Source of the DNA: Lactarius indigo
Taxonomy: Eukaryota; Basidiomycota; Agaricomycetes; Russulales; Russulaceae
DNA: 64,000 bases
Assembly (NCBI GenBank): GCA_025766275.1
Contig: JAFKAC010000098.1
Location: forward strand, 1-64,000
Reading direction: 5' to 3'
Shown: positions 51,246 to 63,900 of the stretch, piece after piece
Position numbering within the stretch: the stretch's first letter is position 1
How the letters are laid out: every line of letters starts with the position of its first letter
Translations under genes and position numbers: made by a program
Notes under the pieces: model-generated
The model's input: only the letters and a program-made list of their open reading frames with translations
The model's database searches: none
Told to the model about the DNA's origin: nothing

Positions 51246-54200
51246 TCCCCGGAACGTAGAAAGCGGGTCCAACAGTTCCGCAAGATCACCAAAACTAAGA
51301 AAACCGCCTTCTACAACAAGACAATATCCGAGTCCCCAGTCTGGGAAGTCGCCAAATGGAGACACGGCCGCTGAGAAACGGGCATCCCGGCCCTACTCGA
51401 TACTGACGGTTCCCTAAAATTCTCGCAGGAAGAAATAGGCAAAATCCTCGCCCGCAAATTCTTCGTCGAAGACCTGGGCGACATAGCCCCCAACCAACCT
51501 GACGACCCCCCAGCCATCAACACCCGCGACTTCTTCAACATCAATGAAGACGAAGTAGAGCGACTGTTAAGGGACTGTGACAATCACTCAGCTCCCAGAG
51601 AGTCAGGCATTTCATGGGCCATCCTGGAAATGGCATGGGGCGCCATCGCCTCACATATTACTTCCCTCTTTAATGCTATACTAACTGCCCAATGCCACCC
51701 CTCTGCATGGAAAACGGCAGTGGTCGTGGTCATCCCAAAACCCAACAAACCGAGCTATCTCGTCTCGAAAGCGTATAGACCCATCTCACTAATCAAATGT
51801 GTCAGCAAACTATTAGAAAAAGTCGTTGCCAAACGACTTACCTATTGTGCTGACAAATTCTCTCTCCTCCCAACCACACAGTTCGGCACGCGCGGCTTCT
51901 CGTCGACCATAGACGCTGGCCTAACACTTATACATGACGTCAACGCCTCTTTCCGCCTCAACAGGAAGTGTGCAGCTCTTCTATTCGACATCAAGGGGTT
52001 CTTCGACCACGTCCACTGCGGTCGCCTTGTAGCCACCCTTAAAAACCTCGGCTTTCCCCCACAAATATATGGCTGGGTTCAATCTTTCCTGTCCGACTGG
52101 AAAGTCAAACTCTCATTCAACAGTAAAATGGACGACATACGCCCCCAACCCATCAGCACCCCTCAAGGATCGCCCATTTCGCCCATCCTCTCGGCCATTT
52201 ATACATCCACACTCCTTAAGCTCGCACCACCCCCCACTTGCATCAACTCCACTATTGGTATGTATGTAGACGACGGAATGATCTTTGCACATGGTAACAC
52301 GTGGGACAAAGTCACCACTGCACTCCGTGACCGATATCGCATTTGCGAGGACTGGCTCAGCCGCTCCAATCTGGAGTGTGAGCCAGATAAAACTGAACTA
52401 ATCTTCTTCCGCAAACCCTGGTCTAGGTCCTTGGAACCGCCCCCAAATAAGCTCTATCTCCCCGACCCCGTCCACAACACGTACTACACAGTAACGGCGT
52501 CTGACAATATACGCTATTTGGGCTTCTTCATCAACCACAAATTAGACTGGAATCCACACGTCGATATCATGTGCAACAGAGCGCGGGCGTCAATCAAATC
52601 CCTCCAACTCCTGGGAAACTCCAGACGCGGTATCACCTCCGCGAACTGGCAACTCCTCTTCAATGCCATTTGCCTCCCCGTCTTATCCTACGGGTGCCAA
52701 CTCTGGATGACAAAGAAGTGCAAGCAGGGACTGATTAACAAAGTCCAGAAGGTAATAAATGACGGAGTCAGATTAGTATCGGGCTCATTCCACACCGCAC
52801 CCCGCGGACCACTCCATGAACTAACCTGCATACTCCCAGCGAAACAATACCTCACTAAACTAACCTCCTCTTCCTCCCTCAGACTGTTCCGTGTCCCCCG
52901 GACCTCCCAACTCCTGACCCATCTTGGGGAAGAGTGGGGAGGCGAGGTCCAGAGCAGCCCACACTCCAGCAATGGAGGGGTGGTGTGCAACAGCATTCTA
53001 CAGGTTAGGTCTGGACGTACCCAACAGCACCCCACTGCCTTGGAGGTTCTCACGAGCTCGGTTGACCCTCTGTTAACCGAACACGTCGACGTCACAGCTA
53101 TAGCTCCCTGGGAGGTTCCCAACTGGGGTCGCTATGTGAACTGTGAAGGCAAGGGTGACCCCAAGCCCCGGAAGAAGTGGACCAAAGCGCTTTACAGCCG
53201 ACCCGCTTCAGACCGCATGGTCATCCGAGTAGTCTCCAAGATCACAAACAAACACCGTTTTGATAACAAACACGTGGGAGCGGCGTCCATACACGTATCA
53301 CACGGGACGCGCCCTACTTTCACAAAATCGTGGGCTATGGGCTCGGAGGTGGAGGACAACGATGTTGCCCTGTTTGGCCTTGCCAAGACAGCGGAGTTCA
53401 TTTCAGCTGAGTGCTCACATGCGGACATATGTCACATCTACATACTATCCAACGACGAATCTTCTCTCACACACATCTCTAATTTCCGTTCCCTTGAAAA
53501 CCAAAAAGAAATACTTACGTGGCATCACTCCCTCACTTCATTTTTCTCACAGCCCAGGGACACGAGGATCTCCCTTGTGTGGTCGCCTGTTGACCGGAAG
53601 AGAGCTCCCGACTCTGACACCTTCAAAGCTGTCGCTAATATGTGCAAGACTGCCTCCCCTAATGCCGCCAAACCCATACGATCCATCACCTGGGTCCGCA
53701 AATATCTACGCGGCGCCGCCTTCCGCTCGTGGGCAGAGGACTGGCGCTCCTCTCTATCATCCCTATCCACCCCACGTGCATATAACCACTCCATCGACAC
53801 CACTCGTCCCCCAGATGGACACAACCACCCCTTATGGTCGGTCACCATACCCCCCAAAAGACCCAGTGACGACTATGAGCCCATCACACGCGCCGCTCAT
53901 ACCACTGCCATGCAACTCGCTACCCTTCACTCATTCACATCAGACTACACCCTCCGCCACCGCCCCGACCTCCCTATCAAAGAGTCCATGTGCTGCACAT
54001 GCAACATCCCCTATTCATTCACACACATCATCCACCACTGTCCCCTATACCGGAGACAACGCGCACAAGCCTTCGAATATTTCCTTGACCACACCACCGA
54101 CTCTCTAAGGCTTTTCAACGTCCTCGAGGGCCAACTATGCCGTTTTCTGCATCTCACCAAAGCAGCAGCAAGACCTAGGCGTCCAAGAAAACCTGGATGA
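51246..54200 (+). CDS. LINE reverse transcriptase (partial at 5' end)
   Basis: The frame is continuous from the junction except TGA at 51372 (fits CGA). RT blocks: AVVVVIPKPNKPSYLVSKAY with RPISLIKCVSKLLEKVVAKR, FDIKGFFDHVHCGRL, STPQGSPISPILSAIYTSTL and the active site MYVDDGMIFA near 52266. A later part (LFGLAKTAEFISAECSHADI) looks like RNase H. Near the end CCTCNIPYSFTHIIHHC fits the CCHC motif of Tad-type ORF2 proteins. The usual N-terminal apurinic endonuclease is absent. The product copies its own mRNA at the target (target-primed reverse transcription, known for the family). Apart from the truncation and one stop, the frame is intact. Confidence 0.88.
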
Positions 54201-54496
54201 AGGACCTCAACTCGCCACCCTGTGCCCAGCACAGCCCCGTAAGTGCTACCCCTTTGTGTTCCGCCTCCCTTTTAAGAGAGCCTTGCGCTTGCGATCATTA
54301 CCTAATTACCTGCTTTCCCGTGATCCGGCCTCCTCTAGTCTGAGGGTGCCTTTTGTATGAGCCTCGGTGATTACTTACTAACCTTTATCATCCCGCATGT
54401 GAGCCTCGCTTACGTCTAACTGTACCTATTTCCCACTTCATGTGTCAAAGACCGGCTTTGTATCCTTTCATACTGCACCGGAATATAAATTCATTC

Positions 54497-54520
54497 AAAA
54501 AAAAAAAAAAAAAAAAAAAA
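54497..54520 (+). repeat. Poly(A) tail of the LINE (A24)
   Basis: An uninterrupted run of 24 A residues after the LINE 3' UTR, a mark of a young retroposed copy. The last As may belong to the E4 target. Confidence 0.9.
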
Positions 54521-57240
54521 GGATACATCTATGAAGGAAGCTCCCCTTATGCTTCCTCCTTCTTCTTTAGAAAGAAAACAGACAGAGGGTTGCGTCCCAT
54601 CCTCGACTACAGACCCTTAAACACTTGGACAATAAAAGACACTTACCCATTACCTCTCATCTCCAACATCTTGACCAACTTAAATGGGAAAACACTGTTC
54701 TCAAAGTTCGACATTAGATGGGGGTACCACAATATTCGCATAAAAGAGGAAGACCAGTGGAAGGCAGCCTTCAAAACACCAAGGGGACTGTTCATTCCTC
54801 GAGTCATGACCTTCAGCCTCACAAATGCGCCAGCCACCTTTGCAAGAACCATGAGCAGAATACTTCGACCACTCATGGACAAATAATACCCCAGAGAACT
54901 ATGTGTGTACATGGACGATGTCCTAATAGCCACAGAAGAAGACACAGAGCGCCACAGGCAAATTGTACATGAGTTCTTAGAAATCTGTGAAAAGGAGTCT
55001 TACTTTCTCAAAGCATCAAAATGCGTGTTCAAACAAAGAAAGATCCATTACCTAGGCATTGTCATTGATGGATCTCAAATCAAATCGACCCGAAAAAGGT
55101 AGAAGGACTAAAAGACTGGCCAAGAGACATCAAGTCGGTGAAACAAGCAAGAAGCGCGTTGGGGACACTAAGCTATCAGTGACCCTTCATCCCCAACTTC
55201 GCTCACTTAGCAAGACCCATCACGGACACAATAAAGACATCAGAAGGACCCTTCAGGTGGACAAAAGAAGCAGCAGAAGCCCTGGAAACTCTCATCACGC
55301 TTGTGTGCAAAGATCCCATCTTATGTCAACCAGATATGGACAAACCCTTTGAACTAGAAGTAGATGCCTCCGCCTTCACCACAGGGGCAATCTTAACACA
55401 AAGAGACAACTGAAACAAACCACAAGCTGTGGGATACTTCTCCAAATCATTTTCAGAAGCAGAGCGCAACTATGACATCCATGATAGAGAACTCCTGGCA
55501 GTAATCAGAGGATTAGAACACTGGAGACACCTTCTTTTAGGGTCCCCCCACGAAATCACAGTGTTCACAGACCACAAAAACCTAGAATACTATCGCCACC
55601 CTCGACAAATCAATAGGAGAGTAGCGTGTTACATCCCCAGACTCGCAGACTACCACATCAAACTTCACCACAAACCCGGACCCCAGAACCATGCAAATGC
55701 CCTGTCAAGACACCCTGACCATGACACCGGAGCAGGAGACAACACCGATGTAGTGGTCCTGACCCCAACTATCTTCACAAACTCTGCTCTCTCCATAAGG
55801 ATAGATGACCAGGGTCATGGCACACCAGTTAGACCACCAAGACACTCTGGATGAGTGGGCTGCCCCCTTCCACCTAGTAAAACAAGGCAAACACTGGTGG
55901 AAAGGTGACAAACTGGTGGTTGTGGACAACACACCGCTAAAGAGGGGGGTAATTTCCCTGTTCCACAACACAAAAACAGCCGGACACCCCAGAATAACAA
56001 AGACCTTGTGGTTGGTGTCACAAGACCTTTGGTGGCCAAACATGAAAGACAACATATCTGCATATGTAAAGGGCTGTGCCACATGTCAATCAAACAAGAA
56101 CTTCCCTGGGAACCCAAAACCACCGACATTCCCCATCAAGACTTACCCAGAAGCACTCCCTTTCAAAACTATCACCCTAGACTTCATCACAAAACTACCC
56201 CAATCAGAAGGCAATGACACAATTCTCACCATCATGGATCATGACTGGTCCAAAGCAGCCTTCTTCATCGCATGCAATGAAACAATAGACGCAGAAGGAG
56301 TGGCAAAACTCTATGCCAAAACTGTCCTGCCACACTACGGGTTACCAAGAAGGGTCATCTCCAATAGAGACCCCAGATTCACAGCAAAGTTCATCAAAGA
56401 ACTATGCAGGGTGCTCGACATAGAACAAAACATCAGCACAGCATACCACCCACAAACAGATGGACAATCAGAACAAACAAACCAGTGGTTAGAGCAGTAC
56501 CTTCGAATGTTCATAAATCACCAACAAGATAACTGGACGGAGCTACTACCACTGGCACAGTACACCCACGACTCTTGGCCAAGCGCAACCACTAAAAAGG
56601 CACCCTATGAGCTAATTCTCAGGTACATCCCAAGAGTACACCAACCAGAAAGAACGGCCACAGTACCAGGAACACAAGAAAGACTGGAGCAGATCCAAGA
56701 AGCCAGAAGGACCGCTCAAGCAGCAATTACCCATGCACAGTCACTCTACAAAGGATCCTCTCACTTTGAACAACACACAGAAGGAGATAGTGTGTGGCTG
56801 GACACCAGGAACTTGAAAACAACGCACCCTAGTTTCAAGTTAGCCCCAAAAGATATGGACCCTTCAGGGTCACAAAGAAGATCTCTGCCACCACATATGC
56901 CCTGAAACTTCCCCATCAGTGGCGGATCCACCCAGTATTCCATGCGTCCCTCTTGATGCCATACAAAGAAACCTCCATACATGGAAAGAACTTCACAGAG
57001 CCACCCCCAGATCTAGTAGATGGAGAACAGGAGTGGGAAGTCGAGAAAATACTAGAAACAAGATGCCACAGGAACCAGTTACAGTTCCTAATCAAGTGGA
57101 AAGGATACTCTGATGCACACAATAGCTGGGAACCAGAAAAGAATCTCAACACCCCAGAACTCATTCAGGAACACTTTGAAAGCAACCCCAGAAGTGAAGG
57201 AGCGAAACAATGGTTAAAACGAAAGGAAGTAACAATATGA
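54521..57240 (+). pseudogene. pol: E4 Pol fragment: RT to chromodomain
   Basis: RT from GYIYEGSSPYASSFFF through FSKFDIRWGYHNIRIKEEDQ and FSLTNAPATFART to VYMDDVLIATEED; RNase H (FELEVDASAFTTGAILTQRD); integrase zinc finger region HPRITKTLWLVSQDLWWPNM and CATCQSNK, core [32 protein letters not shown]; chromodomain WEVEKILETRCHRNQLQFLI with KWKGYSDAHNSWEPEKN. Broken by a TAA at 54886, frameshifts near 55080, 55800 and 56850, and TGAs at about 55182, 55411 and 57238. Inactive. Confidence 0.85.
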
Positions 57241-57273
57241 ACAGTAACCACCTTCCCCACTAGCTTCTCCACC

Positions 57274-58694
57274 ATGCCCTCTCGCTCCTCCTCTGTAGAA
57301 CGCCTCATTGCCTATGCCATGGAAAGAGGCTCCTTTGATGAAACACCCTCTGTCACTCCTTCCTCTGGCTATTCCCCTTTCCCAGCACGACCCCCTTCCC
57401 TACCTTCACTCATCCAGGAACCACAGCCCATCGATCCCACCATGCCCAGCGTCATAGAAACAGAAGGAGGAGGAATAGCCCTTCGCGTTCCCCCTCCTGG
57501 ACACACAGCTCCCCCTACTCCCAAGATACACCGACCTACCACCTCCCCCCCTGATCCTAGAGTGACTATAGCTCGCCTCAGCGAAATAGTTAACGACCCA
57601 ATCATGGATGCACTCCCCATTGACTATGAAAGAATGCACATCACTGCTGAAGAAGATAATGACCCGGGCTACCCCTTCTTCTTGAACGACCCCTGGAGCA
57701 GCCGCTATGTCCACTTCCTCATCCCTGATGACGCTGACCCAACCTCATACATCTGAAAGGATGCTAAATGGATCAAGATCAGCGAAAGCAAAGAAGAGGC
57801 CATCGGCACCATGGGCAAAAACCTCCCTCACTATGGTCTCCCCCTCTTCCTCCTTTCCAAAGATGATGACCCCCACAATCAAGTTCCCCCCATCACCCCA
57901 GCTCAGATGCAGAACTTTGACTGAAGCTTCTCCCACAGCCAGACAAGTCGACAAAGTCCTAGAAGACCTGAGAGATGACCACCTCACAGCAGAAGTCTCC
58001 AGGACTCACCGATTCTTGCGAAACCAGAAGGCCCTCCGAAAGGAGATTGAAGGCCTGTACAAGACTGATGGAGCCCCTCAAAAGGCACCTCCTCAACATG
58101 GACATGCAACTACCCAGCACCCGAAGGAGGCTACAAGAGCACAAGGCCTACGTCCGAATTGCAGACCAGTGGCTCACACTACACCCTCCTCCTCCTGAAG
58201 AAGAAACTCACCCCTTTGGAGTCCACCCCATTCCTGCCCCTGCTCCACCTCGCTACCACTCCATGCCAAGACTCCATGACGAACCAGAAGGGCCTACCCC
58301 TTCCGCAGAAAGAAAGAAAGGGCACAAGCGCAGGCCCAACAAGAAGGGGACTGGCACCATCCGACTTTGTTACAGGTGCCAGTCTGAAGATCACCTCTCC
58401 TTCGCTTGCCCTCAAAAACAGAAGTACTGCTGGAGGTGTTCTAGCACTGACCACTTCCCCTACCAGTGCCTTTGGCCAGCCCCAGAAGAACGCACTCAGT
58501 GGTGTGGCAAGTGTTTCACCAGCAACAGTCACGAAGAAATCAAGTGTCCCAAGTACAAAAATTGTTGCAAGTGTGGGGCCCATGGTCCCTTCAACTTCCT
58601 TCACCAACATCAATGCCCCCTCCCTTGTGAAAGCGCTCCAGCCAATGATGTGGACAATGACGTTTTCAATCTGATGGACTTCGAAGCACTCTAG
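57274..58694 (+). pseudogene. E4 Pol extension with zinc knuckles
   Basis: Same frame as the upstream chromodomain, then broken. The order matches E1: MPSRSSSVERLIAYAMERG; Pro-rich part; ALPIDYERMHITAEEDNDPG; TGA at 57754; a shifted frame with LTAEVSR and a coiled-coil-like stretch; another shift; HKAYVRIADQWLTLHPPPP; and four knuckles (CYRCQSEDHLSFAC, CWRCSSTDHFPYQC, CGKC-X5-HX4C, CCKCGAHGP with later His and Cys) ending NDVFNLMDFEAL. The shared order with E1 shows that this is a family trait, not chance. Nucleic-acid binding is inferred. Confidence 0.75.
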
Positions 58695-58720
58695 GGAGAG
58701 TTGACTTAGAGAGGGGCTCA

Positions 58721-59303
58721 TGTTATGATTCGACGCTTCAGACCCCAGTTACAGTGTGTTCTCATCTTGTTCTTTTCCCCTTCTGTTCCATACCTTGTTA
58801 CCCGAAGGAGCTACTACTGTTAGTGGCGTTACTTGTCTTGATCCGAATGTCTCTTTACTCCATCTAGTTCCTTTGCTTCTGTGTGGGCCTGTGTTCATGT
58901 TGTTTGGAACCTTGCCCTATATAAACCTGTACCATAGACTGTAGGAAGCCAGACTTGGCTTCGTTTGCAATCTAGCAACCTTGCCTTCAGACTTTGGTGT
59001 GACCTCGCTCTATTTCCCTCTTCTTGTGCATCCCCTACCTCAGTCCCTAACCAGGACACCTCGAAGTCTTTGCAGTTGAACTATATCAACATGTCACACC
59101 TGTTATACTCTGTGCACTAGCAAGATCAAGTGTAGAGAAGTGTCAGACACTTCGGACAAGGAGTCCTACATTACAGAGTAGTGCTGCACCCTGTGCCACA
59201 CTTTTGCCACTTGTATTTCATAGCAATAAGACAAGAGAGGTCTTCGCTTGATACTTGTGTGACTTGAAACCTCTAGAACCCACGCCCCTGCTAGGGCATA
59301 ACA
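58721..59303 (+). repeat. E4 3' LTR (583 bp)
   Basis: Begins TGTTATGATTC right after a purine tract and ends GGGCATAACA, so the ends form a perfect 7-bp inverted repeat (TGTTATG / CATAACA). A TATA box (CTATATAAAC) lies at about 58917. Confidence 0.8.
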
Positions 59304-61037
59304 CCACCACTGTCCTTCCTAATACATTCCTTCCTTCGTATTCGTCTTGCCATACAGGTATGGCACCCTCCACATGGTGGCAGCGCAAGACTGCAGATAC
59401 AACATTGGTGGCGACTTCCACTGAGACAACAGCACATTCTGTGAGCTCGAAAAAAAAGGGAGATGGCACCAAGACGCACCCTAAGTTGCCTCCGCTGGTG
59501 ATTAAGCAGCCAACCAAAGCTGGAGGAGGGTCAGGAGGTATGTGCCTGGTCATTATCGTGCTCAGTCAAGGCGACGTGATGACTTACATATGGGTATCAT
59601 AGTCCCTGTCCCCTTCAGAAAGCACACCTTGTCTCCTGACGAGGGCCCAACCACCAATGCTGAGGGGCTTCCTAAGAGGCCAAACTTGGTGCCAGAGGCC
59701 CCAAGACAATTTGCTGAGCGAGCGAAAGTGGGTGGTGAGTTCAGCAGTGAGTTTGTTAAAATCAGCATTGAGATCACTTACATCTAAGGATCCAAATCTT
59801 AGGTCTAGGAGGTGCCCATCCTCCTCGTCTTGAACTGTTGGATGATAAGGTCGAACCCATGCCAGCAGGTGTGGGCAATGTTCCACCAAACAGCACGAGA
59901 AAGCTGAGACAATGTGCATGTCATGTTTGGACCTCGTTGCATCGCTAAGTCACATTGCTTACTTTACCACCCCAGCGGAGACTCTTGTTCACAGGGACTT
60001 TGAGAACGGGAATTTGTCTTTAGACAACAACATTTCTCACTCTAGTGTCACAGGCAGCAAAGATGAAGATTCCGAGCCAGTTGAAGACAAGGAGTATGAC
60101 GATATGGTTGCGTTCATGCAGACAGCCAGATCATCTCAATGGATGGCAGTCGAGGTACGTATTTCTCATCGTCATGACTAGCATCACATCTCAAGACTTT
60201 TTAGAGACCCTCTTGGCTCAAGGGTGCCACAGAAGATGCTGCTGAGGCTGGTGTACCCCACCTAAATGGACCTGACAATATGCCACTGTCCATACCCTCA
60301 AGCTGCAGAAAATCGTTGTTCCCTGCTCAAACCAGCACGCATGTCTGTTCTGAGCGCCCCACAGGTGTGTCTGCATTCTTCTTCATCTATATCTATACTA
60401 AATCACTTCGTGCACCAGGCAAACATGTACGATTCAAGGACCAACAAGACTCAGAGATTTCTGGTGAGCCCATACTCATCTCGGTCGCCTTTTCCATTAA
60501 CCTGCCACAGGTACAGCTTCAAATGGTCAATGAGTGACATGTATACATTCCACGTGCCCTCAAGATACCGTTTCAGGACTCGCAGGTAAGACCACTCTGC
60601 TTTTCGGATGCACAATACTTACTCCAGTGATCAATGTAGACACCGTTTCTGATGGTCAACAAGTGGTGCATGTGCACTTGACTTGGAGAGCCATTCTGAG
60701 GGTCAACAACTAGCACAGGCGCATTTTGAGCGCCATTCCGAGGGTCAACAAATGGCACTGATTCATTCTGAGTGCTGTCAAGTTGTTGCCACAGGACTCA
60801 AAGGTGAGCTCCACAATATCGCCCAGTTTGATGTTGTGCACTGATATATCAACATAGGCACCACCTCCAAGGGGCAACAAGCCATTCTTTCATATCCCAG
60901 TCAGTATCCTCAAGCCGTGTCCTTAACTTCACAGGTGAGCCCAGTGGCTATTGGTTTAATAATACTTACATGCTGAGTTATGTGTCAACGCAGGCACCAC
61001 TTCCGAGGGTTGATGAGCAGCAACTGCACGTTCTGAG
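59304..61037 (+). other. Gene remnants and short repeats, no intact gene
   Basis: Possible exons with weak support: MAPSTWWQRKTADTTLVATS (59360), VPFRKHTLSPDEGPTTNAEG (59600), SKDEDSEPVEDKEYDDMVAF (60050). From about 60640 to 61030 there are imperfect repeats around GAGGGTCAACAA and CATTCTGAGYGC. No continuous product can be assembled. Confidence 0.35.
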
Positions 61038-61680
61038 TGTTGATAAGTGACCCTTGCACACTTAGCGGCTCTAACAGACCGGACTTACAGATATGGACTG
61101 CTGTAGATTAATTAGGACCGCTTTAGATTAGATTCAATCTGTACAATCTCGGACACCTTGTATTTTCTTATCTATGACATCACTGTACCATGACATCATA
61201 CGGACTCCTCTAGAACTGTCATTGTACTACGCCTTTGTTCTCCCTTTAGATATATCCTTATTGTGATGTCACTATGATATCATCCTAGTCTGAACTTTCT
61301 TTGTTCTTACGCTCCTTGTTCTCCATTTGTACATCCCTTTTGTCCACATGTAGAACAACGTCTCTTGTACTATGTGACTCTATGTTACATCCCTTGTAGT
61401 AGTGTCACTCCTGTAAACAGTATAAGTAGTGTACCATGTACGCTCCTGGTCCACATCAGTTCTCACTGTTTGTGTGCCAGGTATGTCTTCTATTCTCCAA
61501 TGTATAACATTAGTTCTCACTGTTTGTGTGCCAGACACCTTCTGCTTCACTGCTTGACATTCCCCTCTGCTGCTAACCAGCTTGCCACTAGTATCTCACC
61601 ACAGACTCTTTGCCTCTGTGAGTACCAGTTATGTCTATGCTGTTCATCACTGAGCGCACTCGTGTCACCACCCCAGGATT
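61038..61680 (+). repeat. R2: LTR-like repeat, inverted copy of R1
   Basis: Starts TGTTGATAAGTGACCC. Matches the reverse complement of 25690-26346, including the blocks around CGCTCCTGGTCCACATCAGT and TTTGTGTGCCAG. Right border approximate. The two copies lie in opposite orientation, so they are not the two LTRs of one element. Confidence 0.65.
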
Positions 61681-61799
61681 CACAGGTAAGCCTGTACTGT
61701 TGTACATCACATTTACATTGTACACTGACACAACAGCACAGCTACTACTACACGAGAGGATTCAACTCACTATGGACACCTGAGGAGCACTGAGGTCCC

Positions 61800-62883
61800 G
61801 CAACTATGGCCTACTGAAACTGATCTTATCAATGCTTTGGGGAAGCTTAGGCTCAGGGATCAGTTGGACATCGTACGATCCACCATCACAAGCTCGTTCA
61901 ACTTTTTGCATGCTTCCATTGTGTTGGAAAATGCTTTCCCTGAAACTGTACAAATTGCCAGGTTCATATGGGATGCACTTGGCACGGCATCACTCCATGT
62001 TAAGGGTGCTGAAGATGTACATGCCCGCATTCTCAGGGACAACACCTATTGTTGGAAAATGTCTGCCCTGGTATGCTGTCCACATACTTCCAGAAAAACT
62101 GCTTAAAAACAGAATGTAGCCCTGAGTGCGCATCAGCGTCTTCTGTGCAGAAGTCAAAGTGCGCTGCATGGTAACTGTTTCCCTGTTGCTTAGTGCCCAT
62201 GACCCAATCGCAATTGTGGACCTCATCAAGAAACTGGATGCAGACTTCAATTATATTTTCCCAAGGCGTTCAAAAACAAATGTGAGTTGTTGAAGTGCCT
62301 AAAGTTGGACTTGCTAATATTCTACTTGTAGAATGATGCCCATGTTGGGTCACCAGATCTCCGCCGCCCATACTGTAGCTCTGTCATCATTTCTGTAATT
62401 CGTGACCTCTATTTTTCGGGGAACACTCCATTTGTCACACTCCATCAAGATCAGTTCCCGTGTCGCCATGGACCTGATGGAGATGTTATTTAGGAAGTTC
62501 CAAAGGCAATGCTCGTGTTGGTATCAACTGCAGTATGTTTTTTCCTTTATTTCTGGTTTATTATCTAATTTTTTTTCGGAATCTATGCCAGTACTATGCA
62601 GCTCTTCATGAGTGGTCCACAGGCGAGTGGAAACAACATGACTTCACAACAAATACATTTGTGGAGGCTTATGACTGTCATATTGTCAGTCTGAACTGGA
62701 TTGAAAGTGAATGCAAGACATCCTACCACAAGATGATGGCAGAAATTTATCAACTTGCAGCGTGAGTGTCTCATTCACATCTCTCAACTAATTTCACTCA
62801 TTATTCTTAGCAATGGTGGCTCAAGGACAGATCCGTCTCCCCCCTCAAATTCTGTGCTCAATCTTAGTATGCTGGAGGATTGA
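61800..62883 (+). pseudogene. DUF6532-like gene remnant, several exons
   Basis: Exon reading LGKLRLRDQLDIVRSTITSS, FPETVQIARFIWDALGTASL, HARILRDNTYCWKMSAL; then IVDLIKKLDADFNYIFPRRS; then PYCSSVIISVIRDLYFSGNT; EVPKAMLVLVSTA; and LYAALHEWSTGEWKQHDFTT with FVEAYDCHIVSLNWIE, ending SVLNLSMLED. The order (region before the helix, P-A-LVSTA, L-EWSTG) resembles the basidiomycete DUF6532 family of unknown function. A TAG at about 62490 sits before EVPKAM and is either an intron acceptor (TTATTTAG) or a nonsense change. No clear 5' start is visible. Confidence 0.45.
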
Positions 62884-63189
62884 AGACATGCCATGGTGAC
62901 AACCTACTGATACCTGAGAATAATGGCTCCCAATATCTTATTTACATTTCTTTAATCATTTTTTACTGCTCATTACCAATTGTTACCACTTGTTTAACAC
63001 TTCTTTAACTTACAGTTTAGACCAATGACAAGCCATTTTAATTTTTCTGAACAATAAATGAGCTGAAAATTAACAAGCAGTTTGTGGATTAGTTCAAACT
63101 GAAACACCAATTATCCTTAATTAATGGGGGGGATAATTAAAACGGAAAATGGGCACTTACATGTTAATTAATTGTAATTAACGTTAATT

Positions 63190-63900
63190 TATGGGGAGGT
63201 AATTCCCCAATGTCGCAATCCTTCTGCCTCACTTGCCTGCTTTCCCCATTCCCGCCAATATATCCCCTCCCATCTCCTTCTCCACTCCTCCATTCCACTA
63301 CCTTCCACATCCCATACTCCTCTCCACATCCACCCATTCATCTCCCCATCAGCCCCATCCAAACCCCACTCCCACACCCTATCTACTCTGCTACATCGCT
63401 TACCTCAGTATCCAACTATACACTACTCTCTATCATTTCTTTCTCCACCCACCCCATTCCTCTGTCTCCCTACTGTGCCCTGTCCCCATTGCTTACCATC
63501 CCCCCCACATCCCCCCCCCACTCCCTCCCTCGCCCACTCCTCACCCTCTCCTCACCTTAATGCTCCCCCGCACTTTACACACCAGTACACCTCTTTCCAG
63601 TCTTCTCACAAATATATATCACACCCCACTGTGCCCCTACCAACCTCTCCGCTTCACACAACCCACATTCTTTCTCACCTATCACCACCCTTCTCACCAC
63701 CCTTCCTCACATATCCCTTCACTTCCCACTGTTTCACAACCTCCTCTGTCTAATCATACCAAATATACATCTATATAATCCTGCCCTCTTCCCCACCATC
63801 CCATCCCATTCAACATACATCCTTCATTGTCCTCACACAGTGCTCCTCCCCCCCAATTAATCCTAACCTCCCTCACAACCACTTTAATTCACTCAACCAC
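63190..63900. repeat. Low-complexity, almost G-free C/T/A tract
   Basis: About 700 bp of C-, T- and A-rich sequence with very few G on this strand. Open frames here (Pro/Ser/His/Thr-rich) follow from the composition and are not taken as genes. From 62884 to 63190 and from 63900 to 64000 I see nothing. Confidence 0.7.

Larger units (their letters stand above)
51244..54520 (+). mobile_element. LINE (Tad-like non-LTR element), 5'-truncated
   Basis: One long ORF with reverse transcriptase, an RNase H-like part and a C-terminal cysteine-histidine motif, a 3' UTR of about 300 bp and a pure A24 tail (54497-54520). The endonuclease end is missing because the D LTR abuts at 51243. The A tail joins directly to the RT of E4, so the LINE inserted there. 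Confidence 0.88.
54521..59303 (+). mobile_element. E4: chromovirus related to E1, 5' part lost
   Basis: Starts in the middle of RT, then integrase, chromodomain, knuckle-bearing extension, a purine tract (AGAGAGGGG) and a 3' LTR at 58721-59303. Similar in layout to E1. Everything 5' of RT is missing, beyond the LINE. Confidence 0.88.

Noticed and set aside
53260..54108. Second long open frame overlapping the LINE ORF
   Set aside because: Shadow of the LINE coding frame; Pro/Thr-rich without motifs.
59584..59919. Minus-strand 111-codon frame
   Set aside because: Some protein-like character, but no homology recognised, no splice support, and possible exons on the other strand compete.
25690..61680. 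R1 and R2 as the two LTRs of one giant element
   Set aside because: They are in opposite orientation and flanked by unrelated sequence.
63210..63778. Pro/Ser/His/Thr-rich frames
   Set aside because: Product of the G-free low-complexity tract.
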